This document shows positions 4,722 to 6,689 of a stretch of DNA of 6,689 bases, in pieces. Both the position numbers and the translations under genes were made by a program. This stretch comes from an uncultured Cardiobacterium sp. (lineage in GTDB: Bacteria > Pseudomonadota > Gammaproteobacteria > Cardiobacteriales > Cardiobacteriaceae), in contig NZ_CALJAH010000291.1 in NCBI RefSeq assembly GCF_938028185.1, forward strand, positions 1-6,689. Reading direction: 5' to 3'. Within the stretch, counting starts at the first letter, position 1; each line of letters starts with the position of its first letter. Below the pieces are notes generated by a model. That model was not told the origin of the DNA. It ran no database searches and saw only the letters and a program-made list of their open reading frames with translations.

Positions 4722-6689
4722 ATGGCTAAACAAATCGCTTTGACGCTTGCCAGGGTCAAGGGCCGCAGCAATAGTGCAGATATTGTCGATCAGGTCAGTA
4801 TCAATACAGGGAATGGCAGCCCGGTACACGTTCGCGCCGTTGACAACGTTTATTACCAGCTCACGGATTTGAGCACACAGTACGGTCCGGAAAACATCAT
4901 GACCGAGCGCGTCGGCAACGATCTCTACGTCGCCTTTGAAGGCGAGAGCATCGAATCACCGAGCCTGATTATCGACAACTACTATGGCCTCAACCCGGAC
5001 GGCAGCAAGAACCTGCTGGTCGGGCAGCACGAGAACGGCTCGTTCTACCCCTACGTCCCGGAAACCGCTCAACAGGGCGATGCGGTGCATATGCTCGCCG
5101 ACCACGTTGCCGCCGGACAGGCACTGGGCGGTGATTCCAGCTTTGCCGGGGTCATCCCGGCCGATAGCGGTGCGGCAGGCGGCTGGAGTCCGTGGGCAAT
5201 CCTCGGTGGCATCGCCGCTTTGGGCGGGCTGACCGCAATCGGTCTCGCGGCACGCAACCACCACAGACACAAAAAACACCACGACGACGATAACCACCAG
5301 CCGAATCCGAACCCGAACCCGAATCCAACCCCGGATCCGAAAACCATCGCTCCGCCGACCGTGGCGAGAGACACGGCAAACAAGGGCGGCGTCACCATCA
5401 CCCCGAACAGCAAGGCGACCAGCCTGGACGTCAAATACACCGACGAAGCCGGTCATGAACGCACCCTGCACGTCAGCAAGGGCACGGATGGCAAGTGGAC
5501 GGCACAAGGCGGACTGCCGGACGGCGTGACCGTTGACCCGAACACCGGCAAAGTCACCCTTGCCCCGGACAGCGTCAAGGATGGCTCAAACGTCACCGCA
5601 ACCAACAGCGACGGCAGCCATACCAGCATGAACGCTACCGTAATCGCCGATAACGATGCGGGCAACACTCCCAATCCGCCGAATCCCAATCCGAATCCTT
5701 CGCCGAGTCCGAATCCTTCACCCAGCCCGAACCCCTCGCCGAATCCAAATCCTTCACCGAATCCTGCAATCAACCCGCCGACCGTCGCCAAAGACCCGGC
5801 GCATCAGGGCGGCGTTACCATTACCCCGGACAGCAAGGCAACCACCCTTGAAGTCAAATACACCGATGAACAGGGACAACCCCACACCCTGACCGCCAAA
5901 AAAGACGGCAGTACCTGGAAATTTGACGGTACCACGCCAACCGGCATCACCATTGACCCGGCAACAGGCAAAGTGACCATTGCACCGGAAAACGTCAAGG
6001 ACGGCTCAACCGTAACCGCGAAAAACAGCGACGGCACCAACACCAGTACCGATGCGAGCGTCATCGCTGACAATGACAACGGCACGCCGACGCCGCCAAA
6101 TCCCAATCCGAACCCGCAAACCATTGAGCCGCCGGTAGTCGCCAAAGACCCCACGCACAAAGGTGGCGTGACCATCAGCCCGAACAGCAAGGCGAACACC
6201 CTGACCGTTGACTACACCGACGAACAGGGACAACCGCACACCGTGACGGTGAACAAGGACGCGAGCGGCAAATGGACAGCGAAAGGCACGCTGCCGACCG
6301 GCGTGACCGTAGATGCGACCAGCGGCAAAGTGACGCTGGAACCAAAAGCGGTGAAAGACGGCAGCACCGTCAAGGCAAACAATGGCGATGGCACCAATAC
6401 CAGCGCTGACGCCAGTGTTGTCGCCGACAACGAAACCGGCACCACCCCGCCGGCCATTGATCCGCCGACCGTGGTTGCCGATACCGCGCACCAGGGCGGA
6501 GTCGTTATCACCCCGAACAACAAGGCAAAAACCCTGACCGTCAACTACACCGACGAACAAGGACAACCCCACACCATCACGGTAGAAAAAGACACAAGCG
6601 GCAAATGGACGGCGAAAGGCACCCTGCCGAAAGACGTGGACGTTGACACGGCGACGGGCAAAGTGACGCTGCCGCCGGAGGAAGTCAAA
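4722..6689 (+). CDS. BapA-type repetitive surface adhesin, 5' part (656 aa, no stop in window)
   Basis: This is the N-terminal part of a giant cell-surface adhesin of the BapA/LapF/SiiE kind. Such proteins mediate biofilm formation or host attachment and leave the cell by a type I secretion system using a C-terminal signal, which lies outside the window. No N-terminal signal peptide is present, as expected. Residues about 20-140 resemble the BapA prefix-like domain (SPVHVRAVDNVYYQL, ERVGNDLYVAFEGESIESP, SLIIDNYYG, LLVGQHENGSFYPYVPE). A Gly/Ala/Leu-rich hydrophobic segment follows at 155-177. Then comes a His/Asp/Lys-rich stretch at 180-192 (HHRHKKHHDDDNH). Beyond lie three complete Ig-like repeats and part of a fourth, joined by Pro/Asn/Ser linkers. 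The ATG at 4722 has AGAGG five bases upstream. The frame stays open to the last base. Transporter genes would be expected further downstream. Exact subfamily and ligand are unknown. Confidence 0.88.
   Translation, partial: MAKQIALTLARVKGRSNSADIVDQVSINTGNGSPVHVRAVDNVYYQLTDLSTQYGPENIMTERVGNDLYVAFEGESIESPSLIIDNYYGLNPDGSKNLLVGQHENGSFYPYVPETAQQGDAVHMLADHVAAGQALGGDSSFAGVIPADSGAAGGWSPWAILGGIAALGGLTAIGLAARNHHRHKKHHDDDNHQPNPNPNPNPTPDPKTIAPPTVARDTANKGGVTITPNSKATSLDVKYTDEAGHERTLHVSKGTDGKWTAQGGLPDGVTVDPNTGKVTLAPDSVKDGSNVTATNSDGSHTSMNATVIADNDAGNTPNPPNPNPNPSPSPNPSPSPNPSPNPNPSPNPAINPPTVAKDPAHQGGVTITPDSKATTLEVKYTDEQGQPHTLTAKKDGSTWKFDGTTPTGITIDPATGKVTIAPENVKDGSTVTAKNSDGTNTSTDASVIADNDNGTPTPPNPNPNPQTIEPPVVAKDPTHKGGVTISPNSKANTLTVDYTDEQGQPHTVTVNKDASGKWTAKGTLPTGVTVDATSGKVTLEPKAVKDGSTVKANNGDGTNTSADASVVADNETGTTPPAIDPPTVVADTAHQGGVVITPNNKAKTLTVNYTDEQGQPHTITVEKDTSGKWTAKGTLPKDVDVDTATGKVTLPPEEVK
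5298..5351 (+). repeat. First Pro/Asn linker of the adhesin
   Basis: Residues 193-210 are a PNPNPNPNPTPDP tract encoded by alternating CCG and AAT/AAC codons. It separates the His-rich stretch from the first Ig-like repeat and probably acts as a stiff spacer. Confidence 0.75.
5352..6689 (+). repeat. Tandem Ig-like repeats of about 101-102 residues
   Basis: Units span 5352-5657 (102 residues), 5775-6077 (101), 6129-6434 (102) and 6462 to the edge (76, incomplete). Each opens with PPxV, then GGVxIxPxxKAxxLxV, YTDE, a GKVTL/GKVTI strand and, where complete, VKDGS and ADN(D/E). Units 2-4 share YTDEQGQPHT at protein level and are nearly identical there in DNA, whereas unit 1 has YTDEAGHERT and is the most divergent. 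The pattern fits extracellular beta-sandwich modules of bacterial adhesins. GD and NDG-type loops could bind calcium, which is inferred only. Confidence 0.88.
5658..5774 (+). repeat. 39-residue PN/PS linker with an 18-bp tandem repeat
   Basis: The linker between Ig-like units 1 and 2 is 39 residues, against 17 (6078-6128) and 9 (6435-6461) for the next two. Its core, 5700-5765, is about 3.7 copies of an 18-bp unit encoding SP(S/N)PNP: starts at 5700, 5718 and 5736, then a 12-bp partial copy at 5754. Copies differ mainly at third codon positions. Gain or loss of a unit would keep the reading frame and alter linker length by six residues. Confidence 0.82.

Noticed and set aside
5700..5765. CRISPR-like array
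   Set aside because: The 18-bp units are directly adjacent without spacers and are in frame within a coding region.
5069..6572. Minus-strand frames rich in FGFGEGFG and similar repeats
   Set aside because: These are antisense readings of the Pro/Asn linkers and Ig-like repeats of the adhesin, which itself has a clear start and RBS.

Overview
The window is GC-rich bacterial chromosome. The PgpB-like phosphatase, the CutA protein and the BapA-type adhesin point to a Gram-negative proteobacterium. A short palindromic element like the Neisseria Correia repeat suggests a host-associated gamma- or betaproteobacterium. A Cardiobacterium-like organism is my best guess, but this rests on remembered family resemblance and no search was run.

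Layout, left to right. (1) 59-1083, minus strand: cutA followed by a gene with an FmdE-like His-Cys motif, probably co-transcribed. (2) 1084-1249: a divergent control region holding a 72-bp palindromic miniature repeat between the -10 boxes of cutA and the next gene. (3) 1250-2236, plus: a Tat-type exported substrate-binding protein of the NitT/TauT kind, with no permease or ATPase gene beside it. (4) 2237-2674: a strong hairpin, the C-terminal remnant of an IS110-family transposase, and a second partial copy of the miniature repeat. (5) 2675-3538, plus: a ten-helix EamA/DMT permease. It converges with, and overlaps by 47 bp, pgpB (3492-4256, minus), a membrane lipid pyrophosphate phosphatase. 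(6) 4257-4721: an AT-richer non-coding stretch with several hairpins. (7) 4722 to the right edge, plus: the first 656 residues of a large surface adhesin. It has a BapA-prefix-like N-terminal domain, a hydrophobic segment, a His-rich stretch, then about 100-residue Ig-like repeats joined by Pro/Asn/Ser linkers. It has no stop codon in the window.

Apart from cutA and the FmdE-like gene, the genes do not form one pathway. The most interesting features are the repeat pair, whose identical outer ends lie about 30 nt upstream of two unrelated genes, and the 5' end of the repeat adhesin with its structured leader and variable linkers. I found no CRISPR array, tRNA, rRNA or toxin-antitoxin pair.
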